A stretch of DNA of 33,788 bases from Pseudomonadales bacterium. Lineage in GTDB: Bacteria > Pseudomonadota > Gammaproteobacteria > Pseudomonadales > Moraxellaceae. Positions 8,190-16,346 of the stretch are shown piece by piece (position 1 is the stretch's first letter; every line of letters starts with the position of its first letter). The stretch is from contig JABEVH010000071.1 in assembly GCA_013043915.1 (NCBI GenBank), positions 1 through 33,788 of the forward strand, in the 5' to 3' direction. A model generated the notes under the pieces. The model was not told the DNA's origin. It saw only the letters and a program-made list of their open reading frames with translations, and ran no database searches. Made by a program: the position numbers and the translations under genes.

Positions 8190-8846
8190 TCAGTTCTCAC
8201 TAAGTCGATGATAGACCCACAAGCTAAAGGGCAGGTGCTGTCCCTTCAGATTGCCAGGAGGCGCAGGATAATGGGCGGTCATGACCGCCTGTACAGCGGC
8301 ATCATCCAGTAAACGGTAGCCGCTGCTTTCCAGAACCGTAACATTGCTGACATTCCCATCCAGGAAGGTAAAGCCAACCCGGGTACGGCCATGCATATGC
8401 GAAATGCGGGCAGCATACGGGTAGACCACGGCTGATTGCACAGCACCTAAAACCTGATCATTGAAGGTGGCTAGAATGTGCGGATCCGGTTGTGGTGGAG
8501 CAGGGGGTGTTATCGGTGCTTTAGGTGCAGGTTGCTGGGTTTTCTGGGTAACAACCTTAGGAGGAGTGACCACCGGCACCGGCGTTGGCGTGTCAACGGT
8601 CTTGGGTAAAGGCACAGGGGGCTGCACCGTTGGCACAGGCCGCGGCGCCACCGGGTGAGCGACATGTACCGGGGGTTTGACCGGTGGTTTTACCTCAGGC
8701 TTGGGCTGTTGTGGCAAAACCGGAAAGCTCAAGGTAACCGGTATTGCAGGTGGCTCAACATGTTGGTGCGCCTGAGCCATGGCCCAGATCAAAGCCAATA
8801 TCATGCCGCCCTCTAGCAGCGAGGCTAGCAGGGCAGCTTTGGACAT
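8190..8846 (-). CDS. tonB: TonB family energy transducer (probable start at 8846; ORF track starts at 8885)
   Basis: N-terminal TM helix, long Pro-rich PKPEVKPPVKPPV...PPAPPQPDP region, TonB C-terminal domain HGRTRVGFTFLDGNVSNVTVLESSGYRLLDDAAVQAV; RBS-like aaaggtgat before ATG 8846. Confidence 0.88.
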   Translation of the reverse strand: MSKAALLASLLEGGMILALIWAMAQAHQHVEPPAIPVTLSFPVLPQQPKPEVKPPVKPPVHVAHPVAPRPVPTVQPPVPLPKTVDTPTPVPVVTPPKVVTQKTQQPAPKAPITPPAPPQPDPHILATFNDQVLGAVQSAVVYPYAARISHMHGRTRVGFTFLDGNVSNVTVLESSGYRLLDDAAVQAVMTAHYPAPPGNLKGQHLPFSLWVYHRLSEN

Positions 8847-8853
8847 ATCACCT

Positions 8854-9252
8854 TTAAGGATGGATTTCACGTGCTGCCAGACCAATTTGTGTTACTCCCG
8901 CGTGACGGCAAGCATCCATCACCGTCATCAGATGTTGTAAAGAGGTATCCCGGGCTCCTGCGATGGTGACCACGGTATCGCGCGCATGCCCGCCCTGCTG
9001 CAGATAGGCCGTCAGTTGGTCAGGGCTTAAGGTATGGGCATCCACCTCAATGAGTCCCTGTGCGTTCAAGTTGATAATGACCTGCGGATGAGGCAATGTC
9101 GTGGTGCTACTGCTGCTGGCCAGGCTTGAAGACAAGCCTTTCGAAGGGATCATATGCAGGGTGAACATGATGAAAAATATCAACAAAAAGAACATGATAT
9201 CAATCATCGGTATGATTTCTATACGCGCTTTGCGCGGTTCAAAGTAACGCAT
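8854..9252 (-). CDS. exbD: ExbD/TolR family biopolymer transport protein
   Basis: RIEIIPMIDIMFFLLIFFIMFTLHM; EVDAHTLSPDQL; adjacent to exbB and tonB. Confidence 0.92.
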   Translation of the reverse strand: MRYFEPRKARIEIIPMIDIMFFLLIFFIMFTLHMIPSKGLSSSLASSSSTTTLPHPQVIINLNAQGLIEVDAHTLSPDQLTAYLQQGGHARDTVVTIAGARDTSLQHLMTVMDACRHAGVTQIGLAAREIHP

Positions 9253-9918
9253 TTAAGCGATCTCCGGCTCAAGTGTGCGCTGACGCGTTCCCTGTGCGTG
9301 CCGTGGAGCCTTGACGCGATTGAGCAGCATGACCTTGATGGTTTCAAGTTGATGCATAACGACGCGAACACGGTTGTTCAAGCCATTAAAGGCGATCAGA
9401 CCAAGAATGGCGATGAACAAGCCGCAAGCGGTCGCTAACAGGGCTTCAGCAACACCGCCCGTCACTTGGGTAGGTGCATTATTGGCGTCCGACAACACGG
9501 AGAATGCGTTAAACATCCCGATGATGGTGCCGAGCAGGCCGAGCAAGGGGGCTAAGGTGACAATGGTGTCGAGTATCCAGAGGAAACGATCCACATGAGG
9601 AATTTCACGCATGATGGACTCTTCCATGCGTGCTTCTGCATGATCATGGTCAGGTTCGCGTCGCAGCTGTATGGCCGTATTGATCAATCTCTCCTGCACG
9701 CAGCCGGTATAACGGTCAGACAGCTCTTTGAGCACCGGCAGAGCAGGTTCATGATGTTCGTCAAGTTGAGCCATCAGTGATACACCCGCGCGCAGGGTCT
9801 GGTAGAGAAACCAGCTGCGTTCGATAACGATGGTGAGTGCTACCAGTAAAAGCAGAGCCATGAAATAGATGATGCCGCCAGATGCCTGAGCGATATGTTG
9901 CAGTGACTGTAATGACAT
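9253..9918 (-). CDS. exbB: ExbB/TolQ/MotA family proton channel protein
   Basis: LWILDTIVTLAPLLGLLGTIIGMFNAFSVL...VTGGVAEALLATACGLFIAILGLIAFN. Confidence 0.93.
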   Translation of the reverse strand: MSLQSLQHIAQASGGIIYFMALLLLVALTIVIERSWFLYQTLRAGVSLMAQLDEHHEPALPVLKELSDRYTGCVQERLINTAIQLRREPDHDHAEARMEESIMREIPHVDRFLWILDTIVTLAPLLGLLGTIIGMFNAFSVLSDANNAPTQVTGGVAEALLATACGLFIAILGLIAFNGLNNRVRVVMHQLETIKVMLLNRVKAPRHAQGTRQRTLEPEIA

Positions 9919-9999
9919 AGTGTGGACACGCCGAGCATGAGGTCATGCCGGTCGGAGCTGTACCTGGCGTGTACTCCTCAACGCTCCTGGTTTATAAAG

Positions 10000-10028
10000 G
10001 CACATGCCCACACGAGGTGGGCATGTGC
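10000..10028. terminator. Strong intercistronic hairpin between the TonB-dependent receptor gene and exbB
   Basis: Perfect 12-bp inverted repeat GCACATGCCCAC-acgag-GTGGGCATGTGC. Confidence 0.5.
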
Positions 10029-10042
10029 TGCCTAAGTAAAAC

Positions 10043-12313
10043 TTAGATTTTGGTACTGATCGATGCCGTTATTGAACGTCCTGGCTGAGTCCAGAACAGG
10101 ATGTCACCCTGCGGAGCATTGCCAGCGGTGTAGTAAAGACCTCCGTGGTTGAACAAATTGTCGACTTGCAGCCCAACCTTGGTTGCCCTGTCTTTACCGA
10201 AACTGTAACTGGTTGACAAACTGGCGATGGAGTACCCAGGCATGGAGTAATTGGTAATACTTGGCCCATTGGGGTACAAGGATCCATTCTGCCCGGTGTA
10301 ATACTGGCCTACATATTTATCAAGCAAGGAGGCATAAATCCCACTCTTGTCATAGATGATGCCGCCAGCCAAAGTCCGTACCGGGGTGTTGGGTAACCAG
10401 TTGCCCTGACTATCATGGGCGCTGTTGACGGAACCGTTGGTGTAGAGGCTCAAGCCTGAACCCACATAGTACGTGGCCTGGCCCTCAATGCCCTTGTATT
10501 GAGTTGTGCCGCTGGCATTGTAATAGGCGGTCGTAGTGCCTAATTGTTCAGACAAAATTTCATTGCTGAAGCGAATTAGGTACAGGTCCATGTCGGCAGC
10601 AAAGCGGCCATTTTTGAAGGCAGTGCCCCACTGATAGTTCGTGGTTGACTGCGGATTTATGTTGGTTTGTGCTGGCTGATTGACATAGAAGAAATTCAGC
10701 TTAGGAGCCATAAAGCCTTCGGCAGCCTGGACATACGTTGTCCATGACGAGGTGATGCTGTAATGAGCATCCAGAGAAGGCAAAGCCTTGCTCCAGGTTT
10801 TGCTGTAGTTAAGCGGTGCTGATGTATTGGCATTAATGGCCGCATCAATACTTCTGGAGTAGGACACATATTTTAGCCCTGGCCGCACCGTCAGGTCATC
10901 GGTGGGTTTCCATGCAAACTCAGCATAGGGCTGAAAGGTGTTCCAGCTGTCCGCCATGTTCCAGTTATAGGAGTTTGGTGTGGTCACTGACGTGCCACCA
11001 ACCGTATAGTTAGGAGCTCCGCCCTGGGTCCAGTCTACATTCTGGTTGGAACGCGTGTTGTACTGGTGATCGAACCATATCCCTACGTTCAGATCTCCTG
11101 AATTCAGGTGATCTGAGGCGCGCAGAGCGTCACCGACGGAACGGTATTGCATCGTCATGCTGACGCCGGGTACATCATTAGCACCCAATGATGTGCCTAA
11201 CCCGCCACCCGCACCGCCAGGAGTCAGGTTAGAAAATTGCGGATTGGATTCTTGATTGAACGGCAACCCAAATGTTTGGCCATTATACCCTATATGGCGA
11301 TATCCAAAGGTATAGAGCTTATTATCGATAGACCAGCTGCCTTGCTGGCTATTGATGCCGATATAGGACATGTCGCCGTTGATTTGGTCACGGTTATAGC
11401 CGACGAAGGTTTGGCTGTTGGGGTTATTGCTTAGACCAAAGTTATTCCCGTACATCTGCATTTGTGTCAGGGTTGCGCCCGAAGGAGGATTCTGGTCGAG
11501 CTGGTTGACCATAGACATGACCGTCACGACGGTATTGTCCGTGATAGGTTTGATCATCTTGAAGATGGCATTGGTGCGCCGTTGGTGCGCATAGGTTAAG
11601 AATCCGTCGGATGACACTTGTTTGACATCCAGGTAAGCCGAGCCGTCTCCCCAGTTATGCATGGTGCCGGTGTCAAACTCAGCACCCACCAACTTGGTAT
11701 TGAAGCTGCCTGAGCTGACATAGGGGGATACACCGGCTTCCGCCGAGGGGTCTTTGGTGGTATTGGCAATATTGCCGCCGAAGGTAGAGTAGCCGATGGT
11801 GGCAGCACTACCCGGTCCACGATCTACCGTGATTGAGCCCAGATCCTGGGCCATGAAATAAGAAGTGGAGTGGTGAGTAAAGTCATTGGAATCACCGATA
11901 GGAATACCATCAAACGTCACGTTGTACTGTCCGTCCTGGAATCCGCGGATACTTAAGCCTTGCGTTTCCATCAAGCCATTTCCATTGGGGTCAACATTCC
12001 ACACACTGGGAGCAATGGCAACGATATCCGTATAGTTAGAGGCTGGACCGGCATTTTCTTCGATGTAGTGCTGAGAAATAATTGAAGCGGGTTCAGTTTC
12101 TGACAAGGATGCCTGTGTAGGTGCCTGAGCAGGTGCTGACTGAGGGTTGTCAGAGGAGCTGCTATTGTTGACATCGTTGGCATCATTTTGCACCGTGCCT
12201 AAGTCCACTTGGGCGGTGCCAGCGGCCATGGCCTGAGTACTTATGACCAGCATGCTGGTGATAACCAGCTGAGCTAGCGTGTTCCTGCGAAATGTTTGAA
12301 AGTTCATGCTCAA
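10043..12313 (-). CDS. TonB-dependent outer membrane receptor
   Basis: Signal peptide; plug-like LSIRGFQDGQYNVTFDGIPIGDSNDF...SITVDRGPGSAATIGYSTFGGNIANTTKDPS; barrel with terminal GLQVDNLFNHGGLYYT...PGRSITASISTKI. Confidence 0.92.
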   Translation of the reverse strand: MSMNFQTFRRNTLAQLVITSMLVISTQAMAAGTAQVDLGTVQNDANDVNNSSSSDNPQSAPAQAPTQASLSETEPASIISQHYIEENAGPASNYTDIVAIAPSVWNVDPNGNGLMETQGLSIRGFQDGQYNVTFDGIPIGDSNDFTHHSTSYFMAQDLGSITVDRGPGSAATIGYSTFGGNIANTTKDPSAEAGVSPYVSSGSFNTKLVGAEFDTGTMHNWGDGSAYLDVKQVSSDGFLTYAHQRRTNAIFKMIKPITDNTVVTVMSMVNQLDQNPPSGATLTQMQMYGNNFGLSNNPNSQTFVGYNRDQINGDMSYIGINSQQGSWSIDNKLYTFGYRHIGYNGQTFGLPFNQESNPQFSNLTPGGAGGGLGTSLGANDVPGVSMTMQYRSVGDALRASDHLNSGDLNVGIWFDHQYNTRSNQNVDWTQGGAPNYTVGGTSVTTPNSYNWNMADSWNTFQPYAEFAWKPTDDLTVRPGLKYVSYSRSIDAAINANTSAPLNYSKTWSKALPSLDAHYSITSSWTTYVQAAEGFMAPKLNFFYVNQPAQTNINPQSTTNYQWGTAFKNGRFAADMDLYLIRFSNEILSEQLGTTTAYYNASGTTQYKGIEGQATYYVGSGLSLYTNGSVNSAHDSQGNWLPNTPVRTLAGGIIYDKSGIYASLLDKYVGQYYTGQNGSLYPNGPSITNYSMPGYSIASLSTSYSFGKDRATKVGLQVDNLFNHGGLYYTAGNAPQGDILFWTQPGRSITASISTKI

Positions 12314-12358
12314 AGCTCCATCCCCAAAATTATTGACCCGTCTTTAGATCAGCCGTTA

Positions 12359-12377
12359 AGGAGACAAGCTGTCTCCT
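12359..12377. promoter_or_regulatory. Perfect dyad upstream of the TonB-dependent receptor gene (candidate operator)
   Basis: AGGAGACA-agc-TGTCTCCT, 46 nt upstream of the start codon at 12313. Confidence 0.45.
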
Positions 12378-12462
12378 ATCAAACGAGGCGGGAGCATAGG
12401 GGGGAAAGATTACAAAATGGCTACAGTTTTGTTTCAGTTTAGGGAGTGAGTAACGGCCAAGC

Positions 12463-13494
12463 TCAGATTAGGTTGGGATACCAACGCTGCATGGCTGCCT
12501 TTTTGTACAGTTCGCGCGGCTCTGCTTGCGGTAACCAGGCTGGGCCAGCAGCAGCTGCTTGTAGCAAAAAAGTCAGCAAGGTCAGATGACGGCGCAGAAC
12601 GCGCTCAAGTCGATGGGGTAGGACGGGATTAAAATGGCCGAATAAGCTGAACAACTGTCGTGGGTTTTTCTGTATCCAGGTCCAGGAACCCATTTCCAGA
12701 GTAAAGGGCAGGAAAACACCGGAGTGCTGCGTTTGGTGTTCTTCGTAGAGATAGTCCCATAAGTCGCCATGCGTACAGTAAATGACGGATTGAGGTTCCA
12801 TCTGGTAAAAACTATGTTGCGGGTAGGTATCATTGAACAGCTTGCGTAGGGCAAATGCCTCAGGCAGGTGAGGAGCGGGGCTATGTTGACGGGCATAGGG
12901 AAACCATATCCTGTCTAAGAGCCCAAAACCTGAGTGACAATCGATAGCGATCGATAAGGGGCGTCCGAATAGATGGTCACGCATGGTCTGGCATAAAACT
13001 GAGGACTCGACCTCCATCGGTGCTCCCGCGAGTCCTCGGTACCAAGGTAAATGAGGGGAGTAACGATGACCGCCTAACAGAAAGGGGACTTTGCCCTGGG
13101 CATCGATAGGTGCATTGCGCATCAGGTCTACACCATGACCATTGCTGCGTGTCCGTCGCATCAAACCGACAGGGTTAACTGCTGGCATAAACACGACATG
13201 CACTCGCTCCAACAAGGTTTGCAAGCTGGTGTCCCAGCGCATACGCGCAATCAGGGAACGTAAAAATGCAAGCACTACATCGGTACCTATTCGCTCCAGT
13301 CCATGGACCCCGCCGATAAAAGCGACGGCGGGAGAACTGGGATCTGAACTGCCTAACGTGATCAGGGGTAGAGGGAAACTTAAGCCATCGGCTTCCACCA
13401 AGCCTGCCGTATCAAGCTGAATTAAATCATGAACCGGCTCAATCATATCAGCTAGCTGATCCTGAAGATGAAAGCCGGTAGCCTGGGTGGTCAT
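12463..13494 (-). CDS. M14-family zinc carboxypeptidase / succinylglutamate desuccinylase-like protein
   Basis: AFIGGVHGLERIGTDVVLAFLRSL (HxxE), VVFMPAVNPVGLMRRTRSNGHGVDLMRN, IAIDCHSGFG, LPFTLEMGSW. Confidence 0.8.
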   Translation of the reverse strand: MTTQATGFHLQDQLADMIEPVHDLIQLDTAGLVEADGLSFPLPLITLGSSDPSSPAVAFIGGVHGLERIGTDVVLAFLRSLIARMRWDTSLQTLLERVHVVFMPAVNPVGLMRRTRSNGHGVDLMRNAPIDAQGKVPFLLGGHRYSPHLPWYRGLAGAPMEVESSVLCQTMRDHLFGRPLSIAIDCHSGFGLLDRIWFPYARQHSPAPHLPEAFALRKLFNDTYPQHSFYQMEPQSVIYCTHGDLWDYLYEEHQTQHSGVFLPFTLEMGSWTWIQKNPRQLFSLFGHFNPVLPHRLERVLRRHLTLLTFLLQAAAAGPAWLPQAEPRELYKKAAMQRWYPNLI

Positions 13495-13503
13495 GCAGGG
13501 GTC

Positions 13504-13992
13504 TCAGTAAAGCAGGCCAAAACCTATGGAAGCATTGTCCATTTCGGGGTGAGCATTGTAACGCTCGATAGCAAAAGTAAAGCTGATACGGTTCTCCAGG
13601 GTCAGGCTATAAGGAGAGCGATGATTACCTGTGAAGAAATCATAAAGCTCAGTCATGTTAAAATCATGACGTAGTCGCTGAACGGCGCCCTTGCTACCGT
13701 AACCTGCTTGTAACTGCAAAATATTGGCAAAACCTATGCCTGCATAGGCATTGGCCGTTTTTTCATGGGTGAAATCCTTGTAAGCCACGCCGACGTTGAC
13801 AAAGGTCCTCGCATAGTTGGTGTCGAGAAAAAATCCTGACCCCAGGCCGCCATCTCGTGTGGTATCAGATCGACCAGCAGAGAAGAGGACTCCGGGTATC
13901 AGCGATGGATCAAGCCCAAGTCCATTATCAGCCCATGTATAATCGCAACATGATCCTATAATAAGTAGCAGGTAGATGAAGGTATTCTTCAT
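13504..13992 (-). CDS. Hypothetical exported protein, possibly a small outer-membrane beta-barrel
   Basis: Signal peptide and glycine/aromatic alternating segments, terminal NASIGFGLLY; family not identified. Confidence 0.5.
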   Translation of the reverse strand: MKNTFIYLLLIIGSCCDYTWADNGLGLDPSLIPGVLFSAGRSDTTRDGGLGSGFFLDTNYARTFVNVGVAYKDFTHEKTANAYAGIGFANILQLQAGYGSKGAVQRLRHDFNMTELYDFFTGNHRSPYSLTLENRISFTFAIERYNAHPEMDNASIGFGLLY

Positions 13993-14188
13993 GGAAATTC
14001 TCCTTTGAGATAAGGTAGTGTCAACGTCCTTGGCTGACTTACGTACAGTGGCCTATGGTTGCGTAGCATAGGAGAGAGTGGTTCATCAACACAAATAGAA
14101 AACTTGAGATTTTTCTGATTTAGGATATTTTTCCGTTGATTGATACGCATAGGGGCGTGTACCGCCGGGTGGGATTGAGGACTCTATC

Positions 14189-14656
14189 GTGCAAAACAAG
14201 ACGCTGGGCCAGCAGTTGGCTTCAACCACCAAAGTATGGCGACATGTATTGGATGCTCGTCTACAGCCGCTGGGCCTATCCCAGGCGAAATGGTTATGCT
14301 TGCTCGAACTTATACGTGCTGACGAGGAACTGACGCAAAGTGAACTTGCGCAGCGCCTAGGGATTGAGCCAGCTACGCTCGTGCGTTTGCTGGATCGCCT
14401 AGAGGCGCACGGGTGGGTAGTAAGGCAGGCTGATATCCATGATCGACGTAGTAAACGCATTCGGTTAACCGAACGATCGAGAGCCATAGCCATCAAGGTG
14501 CAGCAAACGGCAGATGATCTGCGTGTTGAACTCGTGCGGGGGATTCCTGCGGAGGATATGGCCATTTGCTCACAAGTGCTGAGCATGATTGATCAGCGTG
14601 CACGGATTTTGCTCTCACCGGGTACTGACCTGCTAGCTGATGAAGGTGAACAGTAG
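14189..14656 (+). CDS. MarR family transcriptional regulator (GTG start)
   Basis: ELTQSELAQRLGIEPATLVRLLDRLEAHGWVVRQADIHDRRSKRIRLTERSRA: canonical winged helix-turn-helix. Confidence 0.93.
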   Translation: MQNKTLGQQLASTTKVWRHVLDARLQPLGLSQAKWLCLLELIRADEELTQSELAQRLGIEPATLVRLLDRLEAHGWVVRQADIHDRRSKRIRLTERSRAIAIKVQQTADDLRVELVRGIPAEDMAICSQVLSMIDQRARILLSPGTDLLADEGEQ

Positions 14657-14685
14657 TTTTCTGGTTTGTCCTGTTCTGTTCAGAA

Positions 14686-14701
14686 TGTCGTTAATACGAC
14701 A
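14686..14701. promoter_or_regulatory. Dyad in the MarR-FAD dehydrogenase intergenic region (candidate MarR operator)
   Basis: TGTCGT-taat-ACGACA. Confidence 0.45.
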
Positions 14702-14762
14702 GTATTTGGCTTCGTCTCATGATTGACTTGCTGATAGTTGATACAGCCATAAGGAGTCAACC

Positions 14763-16346
14763 ATGATCAAAGCTCAGGGGCCAGTCATCATTGGCGGTGG
14801 TATTGCCGGGATGCGAACGGCATTACAATTGCTGCGTCAGGGCTGGAATGTCAAGCTGCTGGATCGCCACCCCATCAATCGTATGGGGGGGCTGGGGCGT
14901 ACAGCCTTTGGAGGTATGGCGCTCAACAGTACCCGTGAACAAAAACTCTGGCGCATCCCCGATACCCCGGAGCGCATGCTGGAAGATTGGCTTAGTTTTG
15001 CAGATTTTAACGCAGATGATATTTGGCCGCGCCGCTGGGCTGAACATTATGTAGAACACTGTCGGCGAGACGTCTATGACGATGTGCGGTCGTTGGGTTT
15101 GAGCTTTATGCCAGCGGTCAACTGGGTGGAACGGGGGCTGTACCGCCCTGGGAACTCGCTACCGCGCTACCATGTACTGTGGGGGACGGGATGGGGACTG
15201 GTTGAGGCTTTGAAGCGTGCCTTGCAGCCTTATCTGGCGTCGCAACGTTTACAATGGCTAGCAGAGGCTGAAGTGCTTGATTTTCAGGAGGTAGTCTCGG
15301 GCTGGGATTTGCGTTACCGCATTCAGGGACAGGAAGAGGAACTGACCACGCCTTTGCTGATATTGGCGGCGGGGGGGTGGACGGGGCAGCTGCAAAAAGT
15401 TAGAGAGTATTGGCCGCGAGCACCCTCGGATATGCTCAATGGTTCGCATCCCTTTTGTAATGGTGCTTTGCATGTTCGCGCCGAGCAGCGTGGTGCTGCG
15501 TTTACTCACCAAGAGGCCATGTGGAATTATGCCGCCGGTATCGCGCATCCCCAGCCTGAGTTTGAAGGCCATGGCCTGAGTTTAATTCCTCCTAAATCAG
15601 CCCTGTGGCTGGACCATAAAGGCCGTCGATTAGGGCCTGAACCCTGGGTAGCTGGTTTTGATACGCATGCCTTATGTCATCGTATGAGTGATTTAGAGCA
15701 GCCTTGGACATGGCAGTTGCTTAACCGCCGTATTGCTTTGCGCGAACTTTCCATCTCAGGTGCCGAGCATAATCCTGATATACGCGAGATCAACCGTTTG
15801 CGTTTTGCTCGTCAGATGGTGATGGGTAATACCTGGCTATACGAGCAGCTACAGCAGTCTCCTGATGTGGTTGTAGCTGAGACCTTGCCGGAACTTGCCG
15901 AAGCAATGAACCGGCGCTTTCCAACAGCTCCGATTGATCTGGCTTGTCTGAGTTCCAGCGTGCAGGGCTATGACCAACAGGTTAGCATGGGGCGGGCGTA
16001 TTGGAATGACGATCAGTTGCGGCGTTTGGATCAGTTAAGGCAGTGGCGCAGTGAGCGCTTGCGAACCTGTTCTGCGGCACCGATACTGCAGTCCGGTTCG
16101 GGACCTTTGGTAGCCATGCGTTTGCGCCTGATTACCCGAAAAAGTTTAGGTGGCATTGTGACCAACATCAATTCACAGGTGATAGGGCGTGATGGTCAGG
16201 CCATGGCGGGTCTGTATGCGGTGGGAGAAATGAGTGGATTTGGTGGCGGAGGGTCATCGGGCCAACGTAGCCTGGAAGGAACCTTTATCGCCGGTTGTCA
16301 TCTGACTGCCTGGCAGGCAGCTCGTCACATAGGGAGCGGCGCGTGA
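14763..16346 (+). CDS. FAD-binding dehydrogenase (COG3573 / ketosteroid dehydrogenase-like flavoprotein)
   Basis: VIIGGGIAGMRTALQLLRQGWNVKLLDR dinucleotide-binding motif; C-terminal GIVTNINSQVIGRDGQAMAGLYAVGEMSGFGGGGSSGQRSLEGTFIAGCHLTAWQAA. Confidence 0.87.
   Translation: MIKAQGPVIIGGGIAGMRTALQLLRQGWNVKLLDRHPINRMGGLGRTAFGGMALNSTREQKLWRIPDTPERMLEDWLSFADFNADDIWPRRWAEHYVEHCRRDVYDDVRSLGLSFMPAVNWVERGLYRPGNSLPRYHVLWGTGWGLVEALKRALQPYLASQRLQWLAEAEVLDFQEVVSGWDLRYRIQGQEEELTTPLLILAAGGWTGQLQKVREYWPRAPSDMLNGSHPFCNGALHVRAEQRGAAFTHQEAMWNYAAGIAHPQPEFEGHGLSLIPPKSALWLDHKGRRLGPEPWVAGFDTHALCHRMSDLEQPWTWQLLNRRIALRELSISGAEHNPDIREINRLRFARQMVMGNTWLYEQLQQSPDVVVAETLPELAEAMNRRFPTAPIDLACLSSSVQGYDQQVSMGRAYWNDDQLRRLDQLRQWRSERLRTCSAAPILQSGSGPLVAMRLRLITRKSLGGIVTNINSQVIGRDGQAMAGLYAVGEMSGFGGGGSSGQRSLEGTFIAGCHLTAWQAARHIGSGA

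Noticed and set aside
8461-8658. Gly/Thr-rich plus-strand ORF
   Set aside because: Antisense of the TonB proline-rich linker; compositional artefact.
14086-14586. 166-aa Ser/Arg/Cys-rich minus-strand ORF over marR
   Set aside because: Antisense shadow; marR frame has the clear winged-helix signature.
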